The notes under the pieces were generated by a model. The model made no database searches. It had not been told where the DNA came from and saw nothing but the letters and a program-made list of their open reading frames with translations. From Deltaproteobacteria bacterium (GTDB taxonomy: Bacteria; Desulfobacterota; Desulfuromonadia; Desulfuromonadales; JAAYDE01): DNA of 61,830 nt. The number at the start of each line of letters is the position of its first letter. Within the stretch, counting starts at the first letter, position 1. The position numbers and the translations under genes were made by a program. The DNA lies in contig JAFGRU010000104.1 in assembly GCA_016934985.1 (NCBI GenBank), forward strand, positions 1-61,830, given 5' to 3'. Of the stretch, positions 43,992-51,683 are shown one piece after another.

Positions 43992-44258
43992 GTATTTATC
44001 CCTCTTAAAGTTTTTCCCAAGTTGATTTAATACGTTTCGTTATCATTCTGATTTGCCCTATCTATTGAGATACCCCTGAAAGGATCCATCGAAATTTTTT
44101 GTTTAATTAAAAAAACTTTTCCGGGAAAAACAAATGGTTCGGTATGGTTATTGCCGATCATAGGCCGTTTTAAACTGAGGCAATGTTGGTATTTGTGGTA
44201 TGAGATCAAGAGATTTAAAGGCTGTATGCAAATACGTTTTGGGGGTACTTCCAGCAGC

Positions 44259-44280
44259 TTATTCTTACCCGCAAGAATAA
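44259..44280. terminator. Hairpin upstream of the first PilZ gene
   Basis: TTATTCTT (44259-44266) pairs exactly with AAGAATAA (44273-44280) around a 6-base loop; the flanks AGC and AAGCT extend the pairing with a bulge. It lies about 90 bp before the PilZ start. It could end upstream transcripts or regulate the PilZ gene. The other bases in 43992-44369 show nothing recognisable. Confidence 0.4.
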
Positions 44281-44369
44281 AAGCTTTTCCAACTTAGGCT
44301 GGCAAATCAATAACTAAACGGTTGTAGGTTGCGGACTACATCAGTAATGGCGGTTGACGGAAAAGGGTT

Positions 44370-45077
44370 ATGACAGATAGCATAAAAATTTCTGCGGATG
44401 TCCGCAGAAACAGGCTGAACTTAGTAGCTTCCGGAAAAATCTCAAAAAGTGACCTTGACAGGATGTACACAGATATAAGGTTTTGTGTTGCTGACTTAAC
44501 CCCGGGCTATTTTGTGGTTTCCGATTACACAGGCTGTAAATATATTGAGCTCAGCAGTATCCCTGCGTTCAGAAAAATAATGAACTATCTTATTAGCAGC
44601 GGAGTAGGTGAAATTGTCCGGGTTATGCATGGTAACGGTTTGATTTTCAGGCAAATCATCAATCTTGCGTCAAGATTACAAGGATATAAGCCTATTTATG
44701 TTGCCACCCATGAAGAAGCGGAACAAAAAATCGATATTTTTGAAAAACGCAACGGACTCAGGCTCTATCTGAAAAATAAGCCTGTTGAGTACCTTTTGAA
44801 TAACATGGCGGGACAAGGACAGGTCATCAATATTTCAACAAGTGGTTGCGCTGTCGAAACAGAGGCCGATCAGCCATCCGTCGGTACGGAAACATTGATT
44901 AGAATTGGCTTTAAAGATAGAGATGACGAAGAAGAGGTCTTCGATATCAAAGCTGAAGTCGTCAGAGGGAATGAAGACAGCTTTGCTGTCAAATTTGTTG
45001 ATCTTGAAGGTGAGCGAAAAGACCGGTTATGGAGTTACCTCACGCATGAAGCCCAAAAAGAATTGCACCCTTCCTGA
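44370..45077 (+). CDS. PilZ-domain protein, paralogue 1
   Basis: A 235-residue cytoplasmic protein in two parts. The N-terminal 120 residues form an alpha/beta module (RLNLVASGKISKSDLDRMYT, then PGYFVVSDYTGCKYIELSSI) reminiscent of STAS or anti-anti-sigma folds. Next comes a PilZ c-di-GMP-binding domain with the RxxxR motif in RNGLRLYL (near residue 126) and the NxSxxG motif in INISTSGCAVET (near 152). Both halves of the known c-di-GMP contact set are present, so it should bind the messenger. It faces a paralogue encoded 95 bp away on the other strand. Partner and output are unknown. Confidence 0.85.
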   Translation: MTDSIKISADVRRNRLNLVASGKISKSDLDRMYTDIRFCVADLTPGYFVVSDYTGCKYIELSSIPAFRKIMNYLISSGVGEIVRVMHGNGLIFRQIINLASRLQGYKPIYVATHEEAEQKIDIFEKRNGLRLYLKNKPVEYLLNNMAGQGQVINISTSGCAVETEADQPSVGTETLIRIGFKDRDDEEEVFDIKAEVVRGNEDSFAVKFVDLEGERKDRLWSYLTHEAQKELHPS

Positions 45078-45172
45078 AAAGGCGCTCTGCACGGAAAACC
45101 TGCCAAAAACCCACAGGATCAATTTCCCCTCTTTTCCCGCCCTATCTCAAGGCTTCAGGTTCAAGCCGACGG

Positions 45173-45877
45173 TCAAAGTAGCTGTTGTGCTTCGTTGAGC
45201 AAACATTCCCAGAGCTGTTCCTTTTCCGGAGAGTCGAAGTTGAAAAATTTTGCGGCAAAGGTGTAATCTTCAACCCTGACAACCTGTGCTGGAATCTCAA
45301 AGAAAATGGGGGAATGATTTTTGCGGGCAAAATTTACTTTGAGGAGAATTTCCCGATTCAGCAAAGCTTCCCGCCACTCCGTTTCTATGGCGCATCCACT
45401 GGTCGATATGTTTACAATTCGGCCTTTATTTTCCTGTCCCTCCACCATGTAAATGATTTCATGTTGGTGCAAATAAAAGCGAAGCCCATTTCGTTTTGCC
45501 GCTTTTTCCAAAAAAGTTTCGGCCTCATCGAGGCTTAAAACATAAATGGGTCTATAACCCTGTATTTTGCTGGCGAGGTTCATAGCTTGTCTATAGATCA
45601 GGCTGTCCGTTTGTACCACCCGCAGGATTTCTCCGACCCCTTGGGTGATGAGGTGATTCATAATTTTTTGCAAGGCCGACAGGCCACTTATGTGACCCAT
45701 TTTACAATTTCTTATATCGGTTATGACATTGAAGCCCGGACGAAGGTCCGGGACCAAAGACTTTAACTCCGAATACAGTCGCTCATAATCTTCTTTGGCC
45801 AAATTGCCTGCAATGGTTATATAGAGCCTGTTTTTTGGGATATCGGCATTGATTTTCAGGGTTGTTGGTTTTGCCAT
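45173..45877 (-). CDS. PilZ-domain protein, paralogue 2
   Basis: A 234-residue protein with the same layout as the neighbour at 44370-45077: N-terminal STAS-like module (RLYITIAGNLAKEDYERLYS, PGFNVITDIRNCKMGHISGL), RxxxR in RNGLRFYL and NxSxxG in VNISTSGCAIETE. The two proteins are clearly paralogous but well diverged, so the duplication is old. The genes converge tail to tail, an arrangement that implies separate promoters. The ATG at 45877 has AAAGGAC upstream and is preferred to a TTG at 45904. Confidence 0.85.
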   Translation of the reverse strand: MAKPTTLKINADIPKNRLYITIAGNLAKEDYERLYSELKSLVPDLRPGFNVITDIRNCKMGHISGLSALQKIMNHLITQGVGEILRVVQTDSLIYRQAMNLASKIQGYRPIYVLSLDEAETFLEKAAKRNGLRFYLHQHEIIYMVEGQENKGRIVNISTSGCAIETEWREALLNREILLKVNFARKNHSPIFFEIPAQVVRVEDYTFAAKFFNFDSPEKEQLWECLLNEAQQLL

Positions 45878-46637
45878 GCCCGTCCTTTTTAGTTCGGAGT
45901 TCAAGCGCCGTCAAATGGCAACTGACCTGTCTTACACGTTGTCTTCCCCAAAATGTTCATATAGCCCAGGTTCTTATTGGTTAAATCTAACATACCGGGG
46001 TCGGGGTTCAATGATCAGGGCCTGATTCCAAAGAAAAATCAATTTTGACACGAGGTCTATATTCGTGAGCAAATCATTTCTGTTTTGGAAGCACTTAAAA
46101 AGCCCGTCATTTTATCCTATGTAGATGATTTATAGTCCTCTCTATTTTGAACTAACCTCTTCAGGTCGAATCATAGGAGTTGGCTCTTTTTAAAATACTA
46201 TCCCCTATTGGGCGGGCCTTTTCCCGACTGCAGGGAAGCACATATGGTCACTCCAGCGCCCAAACATTCCGAAAATTAACGCTCAATTATGCCCCTGAGG
46301 AAAATTGCATCAGAATGCCTGCTTCTTTCTATCTATAAAAGCCATTTTAATTTAAAAAACCGAACTAAATTCAGTAAGTTAGCTGAATTGACCTCGCCTA
46401 GTATTTGTTCGGAAAACGAATAAAACCAAAACTTGCTAATTGGCACTTTTATTGATTTTAAAAAGGTCTTCAAATTTGCCTTTTGCCATTGTTGGCAGAA
46501 AGTTTCTGAAAATTTTGGTGCCGTCGGTGTACGGGGGAAGACGGTCCGGGATTACGGCAACCTGGTTAAAGGCGATAGTCTTTTGGGGGTAAATGACAGG
46601 AAGTTTTTTTGGGGAAGTTTTTCAGAAGGGGGTAGGA
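45878..46637. other. Gene-free divergent intergenic stretch
   Basis: 760 AT-rich bp between PilZ paralogue 2 and the secreted coiled-coil gene. I searched for c-di-GMP (GEMM) riboswitch motifs because of the PilZ neighbour and found none. Short open frames without ribosome binding sites are not convincing. The base composition is lower in G+C than that of the surrounding genes, so foreign or neutral DNA is possible. Confidence 0.5.
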
Positions 46638-47525
46638 ATGAAAAAAGTATTTGGTATTATTGGAAATTTTGCAATTTTCACATTGATGGTTACTCCAGCG
46701 TTCTCAGGTTCGCCCAAAGGAAAACCTTTCGTCTATCTGAATAATCAAATTGCGGAAGTTAAGGCCTCAGTTTCATCCATTCAAGAGCAGATTGATTCAA
46801 TTGTTCAAAATGTGTCTTCGCTGGAAGAACGTGTAGGTGCTTTTGATGCTGCAATATCTAATCTTGAAAGCCAGAATATGACATTGGCCGCAGAAATATC
46901 ATCTTATGGGATGAGTATTAATTCAATGATGGCTCAGATCAGTGGCTTACAATCTGAGAATGCCTGGTTGAAATCACAAATAGAAGCAGTTAATGCTGGC
47001 CGTATTGACCAGTTGCAGGTGCAGATCGATGAAAATGCTGCAAAAATAGCTTCGTTTCAGACGGCAATAAATGATATTAGTTCCTTGGAAAGTCAGATTG
47101 CAAATAACACCACATTAATTCAATCTCTGAATGGAGAAGTTGTCAAAATTAACGGTTATTTAGAACTAAAGCAAAATATTGTGAATGGCTTTTGCCCATC
47201 GGGTTCCGCCATCAGGGAAATCTTGGCAGATGGTTCCGTTGTCTGTACACCTGAGGGCTCAGGGTCAAATGGAATATACTACAGCCGATCTTACAATATG
47301 GTTGAAATCCCTGCCTCACAGTCCCGTCCCCTGACCGTGTCATGTCCTTCTGGTTATATTGCTACAGGTGGTGGATTTAGTGGTTATGAAGTGGTTGCAA
47401 AAACTTCCATACCAAGTGAGTCGGGAAACAGCTGGGATTTGTATCTAAATTTTGATTCAAGATATGGCTCAACTATCGGCTATGGCTACGCAGCCTGTGT
47501 CGGGGGAACCCGGTTGAACCAGTAA
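46638..47525 (+). CDS. Secreted coiled-coil protein
   Basis: A 295-residue exported protein. Signal peptide about 1-23 (cleavage near AFSGSP). Residues about 35-180 are a long heptad-repeat coiled coil (SSIQEQIDSIVQNVSSLEER, AQISGLQSENAWLKSQIEAV) interrupted by short breaks, and the C-terminal 110 residues are a compact domain with four cysteines (GFCPSGSAI, VVCTPEG, VSCPSGYIATGGGF, AACVGG). The layout resembles surface fibre or tail-fibre-like proteins with a C-terminal head. ATG at 46638 with GGGGGTAGG upstream. It stands alone with a strong terminator downstream. Codon and base composition are more AT-rich than neighbouring genes, suggesting transfer. Confidence 0.75.
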   Translation: MKKVFGIIGNFAIFTLMVTPAFSGSPKGKPFVYLNNQIAEVKASVSSIQEQIDSIVQNVSSLEERVGAFDAAISNLESQNMTLAAEISSYGMSINSMMAQISGLQSENAWLKSQIEAVNAGRIDQLQVQIDENAAKIASFQTAINDISSLESQIANNTTLIQSLNGEVVKINGYLELKQNIVNGFCPSGSAIREILADGSVVCTPEGSGSNGIYYSRSYNMVEIPASQSRPLTVSCPSGYIATGGGFSGYEVVAKTSIPSESGNSWDLYLNFDSRYGSTIGYGYAACVGGTRLNQ

Positions 47526-47564
47526 ACTAATAAGCAAATTTCACCTGACATAAATAGAATGTTA

Positions 47565-47598
47565 AAAGGCCCACCTGCTGGCAGGTGGGCCTTTTTTT
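47565..47598 (+). terminator. Strong intrinsic terminator after the coiled-coil gene
   Basis: AAAGGCCCACCTGC (47565-47578) pairs with GCAGGTGGGCCTTT (47581-47594) and continues into TTTT: a GC-rich stem with a following T-run, 40 bp after the stop codon. Confidence 0.9.
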
Positions 47599-47639
47599 AA
47601 TAACCGTAACGCTGGCCGGCACTTTGAAAACTTTAAGGA

Positions 47640-47756
47640 TTACCCGGCAATCAGGCTTGGATTGATTCGTTTCTGCCGGAGATGAAGCTTTCTCAGATGC
47701 TTGAAGCTCGCCTCAGGCATGCCCTCGGGTAGCTTTTCCGGGTTGTGGTTTTTGAC
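47640..47756 (-). pseudogene. Decayed 3' end of a DEAD-box helicase gene
   Basis: On the minus strand this reads VKNHNPEKLPEGMPEASF followed by KHLRKLHLRQKRINPSLIAG and a stop, matching the last 35 residues of the DeaD-type helicase encoded at 51684-53369 (ELPEGMPKAIFNHLKKVHIR then QKKINPSLIPT). Upstream the similarity fades and no helicase motifs remain. It therefore looks like the degraded tail of a former copy, about 4 kb from the intact gene. It could also be the end of a small RNA-binding module, but no start or ribosome binding site supports that. Confidence 0.75.
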
Positions 47757-47888
47757 ATGGCGGCAGAACTTGCGGTCCTTCAGATTTTCATTGTAATTGT
47801 GCTGTGGCGTAGTGTTGGCGGTGTCTGAAACGAGTGCAGTTATTTGATTTGTCGTTAGTCGCGAGTGCCCATGTTTCTTCCCACCAGT

Positions 47889-48161
47889 TTAAAACCTGGG
47901 TCTGCGGGATTTTTGTTTTTTGCGGACTTCTGCTTGATTTACTTTAATGCTTCGTTCTTTAAGCATAAAGCCATTGAGGGCTTTAATAGCTTTATCAGCT
48001 TCCGAATTGTCGGGTATTTCCACAAATCCGAATCCTTTTGATCGACCGGAAAATCCTTCAGTAATTATTTTGATTTCGGAAACCGTCCCAAATTCGGAAA
48101 AAAGTTTTTCAAGATCCTTTTCGTCAACATCGAAACCAAGATTTCCTACATAAATATTCAT
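47889..48161 (-). CDS. RNA recognition motif (RRM) protein
   Basis: A 90-residue protein consisting of one RRM domain plus a basic tail. RNP2 is IYVGNL (residues 3-8) and RNP1 is KGFGFVEI (near 43-50), both intact, with the C-terminal tail RKKQKSRRPRF adding positive charge. Bacterial RRM proteins of this size are cold-induced RNA chaperones in cyanobacteria and some proteobacteria. It lies in a cluster with two DEAD-box helicases and CspA. Translation starts at the ATG at 48161 with AGGATA upstream. Confidence 0.93.
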   Translation of the reverse strand: MNIYVGNLGFDVDEKDLEKLFSEFGTVSEIKIITEGFSGRSKGFGFVEIPDNSEADKAIKALNGFMLKERSIKVNQAEVRKKQKSRRPRF

Positions 48162-48277
48162 AAAAATATCCTCTCATGTTTACTAAAACAATTTTTTGCG
48201 CATTAGTCCGGCCGGTCTAATAAAAGTAAAATTCAGAAAAATTTACATTTTCTTAATCAAATGCCCAAGGAGGCAAA

Positions 48278-48496
48278 TTACCCCTGCCATAGAGTCCAGC
48301 CGACATCGTTTTTATTCGTGCTGTGGGTAAATTTTGATTGGCAGGTCAGGCACTGATAATCCTGCTCCTCGTAGTTTCGAGGACTTTGGCCTTTGAAAAT
48401 ACGGGGCTCATCCACTTTGACCAAATTTTCATGTGGTTTTCCTTTAAAGGATTTTTCTGCTTGTTCCTTGCAAAGTTTGCATATTCGCATTTTCAT
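48278..48496 (-). CDS. Small zinc-ribbon-like protein
   Basis: A 72-residue protein with two Cys pairs, CKLC near residues 6-9 and CLTC near 49-52, spaced as in a zinc ribbon or knuckle, and otherwise polar residues. ATG at 48496 with AAAGAAAT upstream. Unknown function; the position beside RNA-binding genes suggests a nucleic-acid role but this is inference. Confidence 0.6.
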   Translation of the reverse strand: MKMRICKLCKEQAEKSFKGKPHENLVKVDEPRIFKGQSPRNYEEQDYQCLTCQSKFTHSTNKNDVGWTLWQG

Positions 48497-48540
48497 TTCT
48501 TTCCATCATTTTTTGCCAGTCCCTGCCGGAGCGGGAGGTG

Positions 48541-48945
48541 TTATTTGCAGCGCATCGTTTTTTTGCCGTCCTCAAAAAGAACCTCAATCTTGCGCAAGCC
48601 GGCTAAACGTTGTACCGAGCCGAGGCCAAAAACAGGATGATTGATCAAAGATCCGACCTTATAGGCTGCCGTCATGGAATAACTGGTTGCTTTTGCACTG
48701 TCCATGCTTGGTTCAAGAGTTTTCCATTCTTTGCGTTCGTCCTCTTGCTGGTGGGCGGCTCTTAATTGTGCGGTACTTCTCGGGGTCTTGGGCGGTCGAT
48801 ATTTGTGCTGGCGTTTACAGTCCTGGCATTGAACTTTAGCGGGTGTTTCCTCGCCCATGGTGATTATTATGTGGTCAGTGTTTTTTCGGCATTTGGTGCA
48901 GTGGGCTTCGATGGGGTCGCTGGCAGAAAGCGTGGGGTTTTGCAT
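48541..48945 (-). CDS. Zinc-ribbon protein with C-terminal SH3-like segment
   Basis: A 134-residue protein. Two Cys pairs, CTKC and CQDC (residues about 16-42), form a probable zinc ribbon. A charged linker follows, then a C-terminal 45-residue beta segment (KVGSLINHPVFGLGSVQRLA, then EVLFEDGKKTMRC) resembling the Tudor/SH3-like tails found on some helicases. Unknown function. It lies between the zinc-ribbon gene and the RhlE-type helicase gene, on the same strand. Confidence 0.65.
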   Translation of the reverse strand: MQNPTLSASDPIEAHCTKCRKNTDHIIITMGEETPAKVQCQDCKRQHKYRPPKTPRSTAQLRAAHQQEDERKEWKTLEPSMDSAKATSYSMTAAYKVGSLINHPVFGLGSVQRLAGLRKIEVLFEDGKKTMRCK

Positions 48946-49222
48946 GGTGTTACTCCTTTACTTGATGTCAGCCGGGATATGGCTGCATCAGTGGGACGGG
49001 TTCGACTATTTGAAGAGCACAGAAAGATTGCCGCGAACCAATCACTGTTTTGGTCCGTGAATTCATTCCCATGCGGTTGGAGGATAGGTGATTTTTCAGA
49101 ATAATTAGCCCAGGTATCTTTTTATCATACACCTTTCTTCATCTGAAAGATATGCGGAGGAAAAGAAAACCGGCATGACAATGCCCCTGCCTTAAAAAGG
49201 GCCTTGACGGCCTGTCTTAAAG

Positions 49223-49265
49223 ACCCTGAAAGGCCTGCCAAAAGCATGGGCGGACCTTTCAGGGT
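49223..49265. terminator. Bidirectional hairpin after the RhlE-type gene
   Basis: ACCCTGAAAGG (49223-49233) pairs with CCTTTCAGGGT (49255-49265) around a 21-base loop, 22 bp downstream of the helicase stop (minus strand). Confidence 0.6.
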
Positions 49266-49287
49266 TTTGAATTCGCGCCCGTGACTG

Positions 49288-50466
49288 TTATTGTCTCGGT
49301 TGAAACGAACGCCGGGCGTGTTTTACGGGTGGTTTGAGGGACGCGGTGCCATAATCGAAACCAACAAGGCTACGCCGTTCGATTTGAACACCCAGGGCTC
49401 GCTCGATGGATTGCACCATTCCTCCGTCATCGTGGGCGACCATGGTGAAGGCATCTCCGCTGCGGGCGGCGCGACCGGTGCGGCCTATTCGGTGGATATA
49501 GGCTTCGACCGTATCGGGGATGTCGAAATTGATCACATGTGAGACCCGAGACACATCGATGCCGCGGGAGGCGATATCGGTCGCAACCAGGATCTGGACG
49601 CTGCCGTTACGGAAGCCGTTCAAGGCGGCCTGGCGTCGCGACTGGGAGAGATTGCCTTGCAGCGAGGCTGCCCGGTAGCCACATTTTCCCAGCTTCTCAC
49701 CGAGGCGTTTGGCCCGATGCTTGGTGCGGGTAAATACCAGCACGGATTCGGCGTCGGTCTCCTTCAGCAGCTTCAGCAGCAGGTCGGTTTTGAGATTCTG
49801 GGGCACCGGATAGAGCGCATGGCTGACCGTTTTTGCCGGAGCGACCAAATCAACCTGCACCGTTTCGGGTTTGTTGAGGATTTCCTGGGCCAGATGGCGG
49901 ATCTCCTTCGGCATGGTTGCCGAGAAGAGCAGGGTCTGGCGTTTAGCCGGCAGGCATTTGACGATGCGCCGGATATCCGGCAGAAATCCCATGTCGAACA
50001 TCCGGTCGGCCTCGTCCAGCACCAGCACCTCCAATTGACTCAGGTCGATAGTGGCGCGATGAATGTGGTCGAGCAGGCGGCCCGGGCAGGCGACGACAAT
50101 TTCGGCACCTTGCTTGAGTTGGTTTATCTGCGGATTGATTCCGACACCACCGTAGATTGTGATGGCGCGCAAGCCACTCTGTTTGCCGAGAAGATTGAGA
50201 TCCGCGTTGATCTGTTCAGCGAGCTCGCGGGTGGGAGCAATAACGAGGGCGCGAACACAGCCGCGTCGGCCTGTCATCAGGCGGTGGAGGATCGGCAGGG
50301 CAAAGGCCGCTGTTTTGCCCGTTCCGGTCTGGGCCAGGCCCATTACATCACGATGCTGCATGATCATCGGGATTGCTTGTTCCTGGATCGGGGTCGGTTG
50401 GGAAAATCCCGCAGCAAATACTCCGGCGGTGATTTTCGGATGAAGATTGAAGCTTTTGAAATCCAT
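49288..50466 (-). CDS. rhlE: DEAD-box RNA helicase, RhlE type
   Basis: A 392-residue ATP-dependent RNA helicase. Motifs in order: Q motif FSQPTPIQEQAIP, Walker A AQTGTGKT, PTRELAEQ, motif II VLDEADRM, motif III SATMP, motif V TDIASRGID, motif VI HRIGRTGRA. The short C-terminal extension (about 30 residues, basic) is as in RhlE. It acts in ribosome assembly and RNA turnover, especially in the cold. AAAAGGAA site before the ATG at 50466. Repeat E1 lies directly upstream (50511-50671), close to where its promoter must be. Confidence 0.95.
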   Translation of the reverse strand: MDFKSFNLHPKITAGVFAAGFSQPTPIQEQAIPMIMQHRDVMGLAQTGTGKTAAFALPILHRLMTGRRGCVRALVIAPTRELAEQINADLNLLGKQSGLRAITIYGGVGINPQINQLKQGAEIVVACPGRLLDHIHRATIDLSQLEVLVLDEADRMFDMGFLPDIRRIVKCLPAKRQTLLFSATMPKEIRHLAQEILNKPETVQVDLVAPAKTVSHALYPVPQNLKTDLLLKLLKETDAESVLVFTRTKHRAKRLGEKLGKCGYRAASLQGNLSQSRRQAALNGFRNGSVQILVATDIASRGIDVSRVSHVINFDIPDTVEAYIHRIGRTGRAARSGDAFTMVAHDDGGMVQSIERALGVQIERRSLVGFDYGTASLKPPVKHARRSFQPRQ

Positions 50467-50510
50467 ATATTCCTTTTCTGAGGAGCCATTCCGTTAAATT
50501 GTAATTGCAA

Positions 50511-50671
50511 CCTGAATCCGTGAGTTATGACCGGGCAATAGCGCAAGTCATTGAGCTGTCCAAACGCTCCAAAAATCACCGACGAACCTAAGGGTGCGCC
50601 TCAGCTTTTTGAAACACCTATTCAGGCCAAGCACTTACACTCTGTTCCCGCTCCCGACCCACGGATGCAGG
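50511..50671. repeat. Interspersed repeat family 2, copy E1
   Basis: A 161-bp element with imperfect terminal inverted repeats: CCTGAATCCGTGAGTT at 50511-50526 and ACCCACGGATGCAGG at 50657-50671. Its two end blocks, CCGGGCAATAGCGCAAGTCA and AGCACTTACACTCTGTTCCC, match copy E2 (58434-58527) in the opposite orientation. The inner about 70 bp are missing from E2. No reading frame; a MITE-like derivative of an insertion sequence is likely. Confidence 0.75.
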
Positions 50672-50986
50672 TATAACTGTAACGAGAGAATTGACATTTC
50701 CGGAAGGGCTCAAACAGAAAAAGCCCCGGAATATTCCGGAGCCATGAAAAACGTCTTTTCAAACTTGGAACAGCGGTGTTAAGTTGTTGCTCCCTCGCAA
50801 CTTTAACAGAGACAACAACAGAAATCAGCTTATCAGGCGGATGGAGTCTAAGTCAAGTAAGTAAGAGGGTTTAAGGATAATGGGAGGATGGTCCAGATCT
50901 CGCGACCTTTTGCGCACCGGATTTTGATCGGGGTGTCGGCAGAAGTGGCTTGTCTTTGAGTTGAAACCTCTGGTTGCAAAGGCTGA

Positions 50987-51115
50987 TCAGCTAGCCTCTT
51001 CCGGGTCGGATTCCAAGGGATCACCTTCCTTGCGTTTTTTCTTTTCTTCTTTTTTGGCTTTTTTTGCGAGTTCCTTTTGGCGTTTTTGATAATCGTAATT
51101 CGGTTTTCTGGCCAT
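50987..51115 (-). CDS. Small lysine-rich protein (42 residues)
   Basis: A 42-residue highly basic protein starting MARKPNYDYQKRQKELAKKA, followed by a Lys/Glu-rich helix and an acidic tail (DPLESDPEEAS). A clear AAGGAG site precedes the ATG at 51115. Similar short proteins are often encoded near cold-shock genes and RNA helicases in proteobacteria and are thought to be nucleic-acid-associated, but none is well characterised to my knowledge. It lies 137 bp downstream of cspA on the same strand, after a terminator. Single helix predicted, no signal peptide. Confidence 0.8.
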   Translation of the reverse strand: MARKPNYDYQKRQKELAKKAKKEEKKKRKEGDPLESDPEEAS

Positions 51116-51200
51116 TTGATTCTCCTTTTCCGGGTTTTGATATCTTCTTCCCACCTATAGAGCAGTGTTGGTTTACACGGGGAAGCTGTTCTCGGAAAAA

Positions 51201-51227
51201 GAAACCCCGCAAACACTGCGGGGTTTC
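51201..51227 (-). terminator. Intrinsic terminator of cspA
   Basis: GAAACCCCGCA and TGCGGGGTTTC (51201-51211 and 51217-51227) pair around a 5-base loop, with a T-run (minus strand TTTCTTTTT) after the stem, 26 bp beyond the cspA stop. Confidence 0.9.
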
Positions 51228-51252
51228 TTGGAATTTAAGTGCGAAAAACAGG

Positions 51253-51453
51253 TCAGATTTTCCGCACGTTGGCCGACTGAGGACCTTTCTGGCCCTGGAC
51301 AACGTCAAATGATACGCGGTCACCTTCGGCGAGTGATTTAAACCCGTCGCCCTGGATCACGGAAAAATGAACAAAAACATCCGGTCCACTGTCCTGCTCG
51401 ATAAAACCAAAACCCTTGCTGTCGTTAAACCATTTTACTGTACCTTCTGCCAC
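51253..51453 (-). CDS. cspA: Cold-shock protein
   Basis: A 66-residue OB-fold RNA chaperone: [18 protein letters not shown] includes RNP1 (KGFGFI) and DVFVHFSVI contains RNP2. The length and all conserved aromatic positions are normal. GTG start at 51453 with a strong GGAGGAA site. A long leader of about 230 bp before the next upstream gene holds a 10-bp hairpin (51555-51575), where cspA mRNA leaders are often thermo-regulated. It has its own terminator and lies among helicase genes. Confidence 0.96.
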   Translation of the reverse strand: MAEGTVKWFNDSKGFGFIEQDSGPDVFVHFSVIQGDGFKSLAEGDRVSFDVVQGQKGPQSANVRKI

Positions 51454-51554
51454 TTTTTCCTCCTAAACCTTTTAAAGGTTTTTGGGGTAGCAATCAATTT
51501 TTGCACAAAAAACGAAAAAAACACCCGGACCAAGGAGGCCTGCGTGTTTTTTAA

Positions 51555-51575
51555 AGGTTGGCACTGTGCCAACCT
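51555..51575. repeat. Near-perfect palindrome in the cspA leader region
   Basis: AGGTTGGCAC (51555-51564) and GTGCCAACCT (51566-51575) are exact complements around one base. It lies about 100 bp upstream of cspA and 110 bp past the end of the DeaD-type helicase gene on the same strand, so it could end the helicase transcript or shape the cspA leader. No T-run follows. Confidence 0.6.
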
Positions 51576-51683
51576 GTCCTGCAAAAAAGATCACAAACAT
51601 GCTTGAATTTTTTAACCGTAACACATAAGCGCTCTAGCGCACAATGCTTATTTTTTCCAAAAGCTTGAGGTGAGCCAAAAGGA

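Noticed and set aside
45878-46637. A c-di-GMP (GEMM) riboswitch near the PilZ genes
   Set aside because: The GGCAAACC/ACGCAAAGCC core was not found on either strand.
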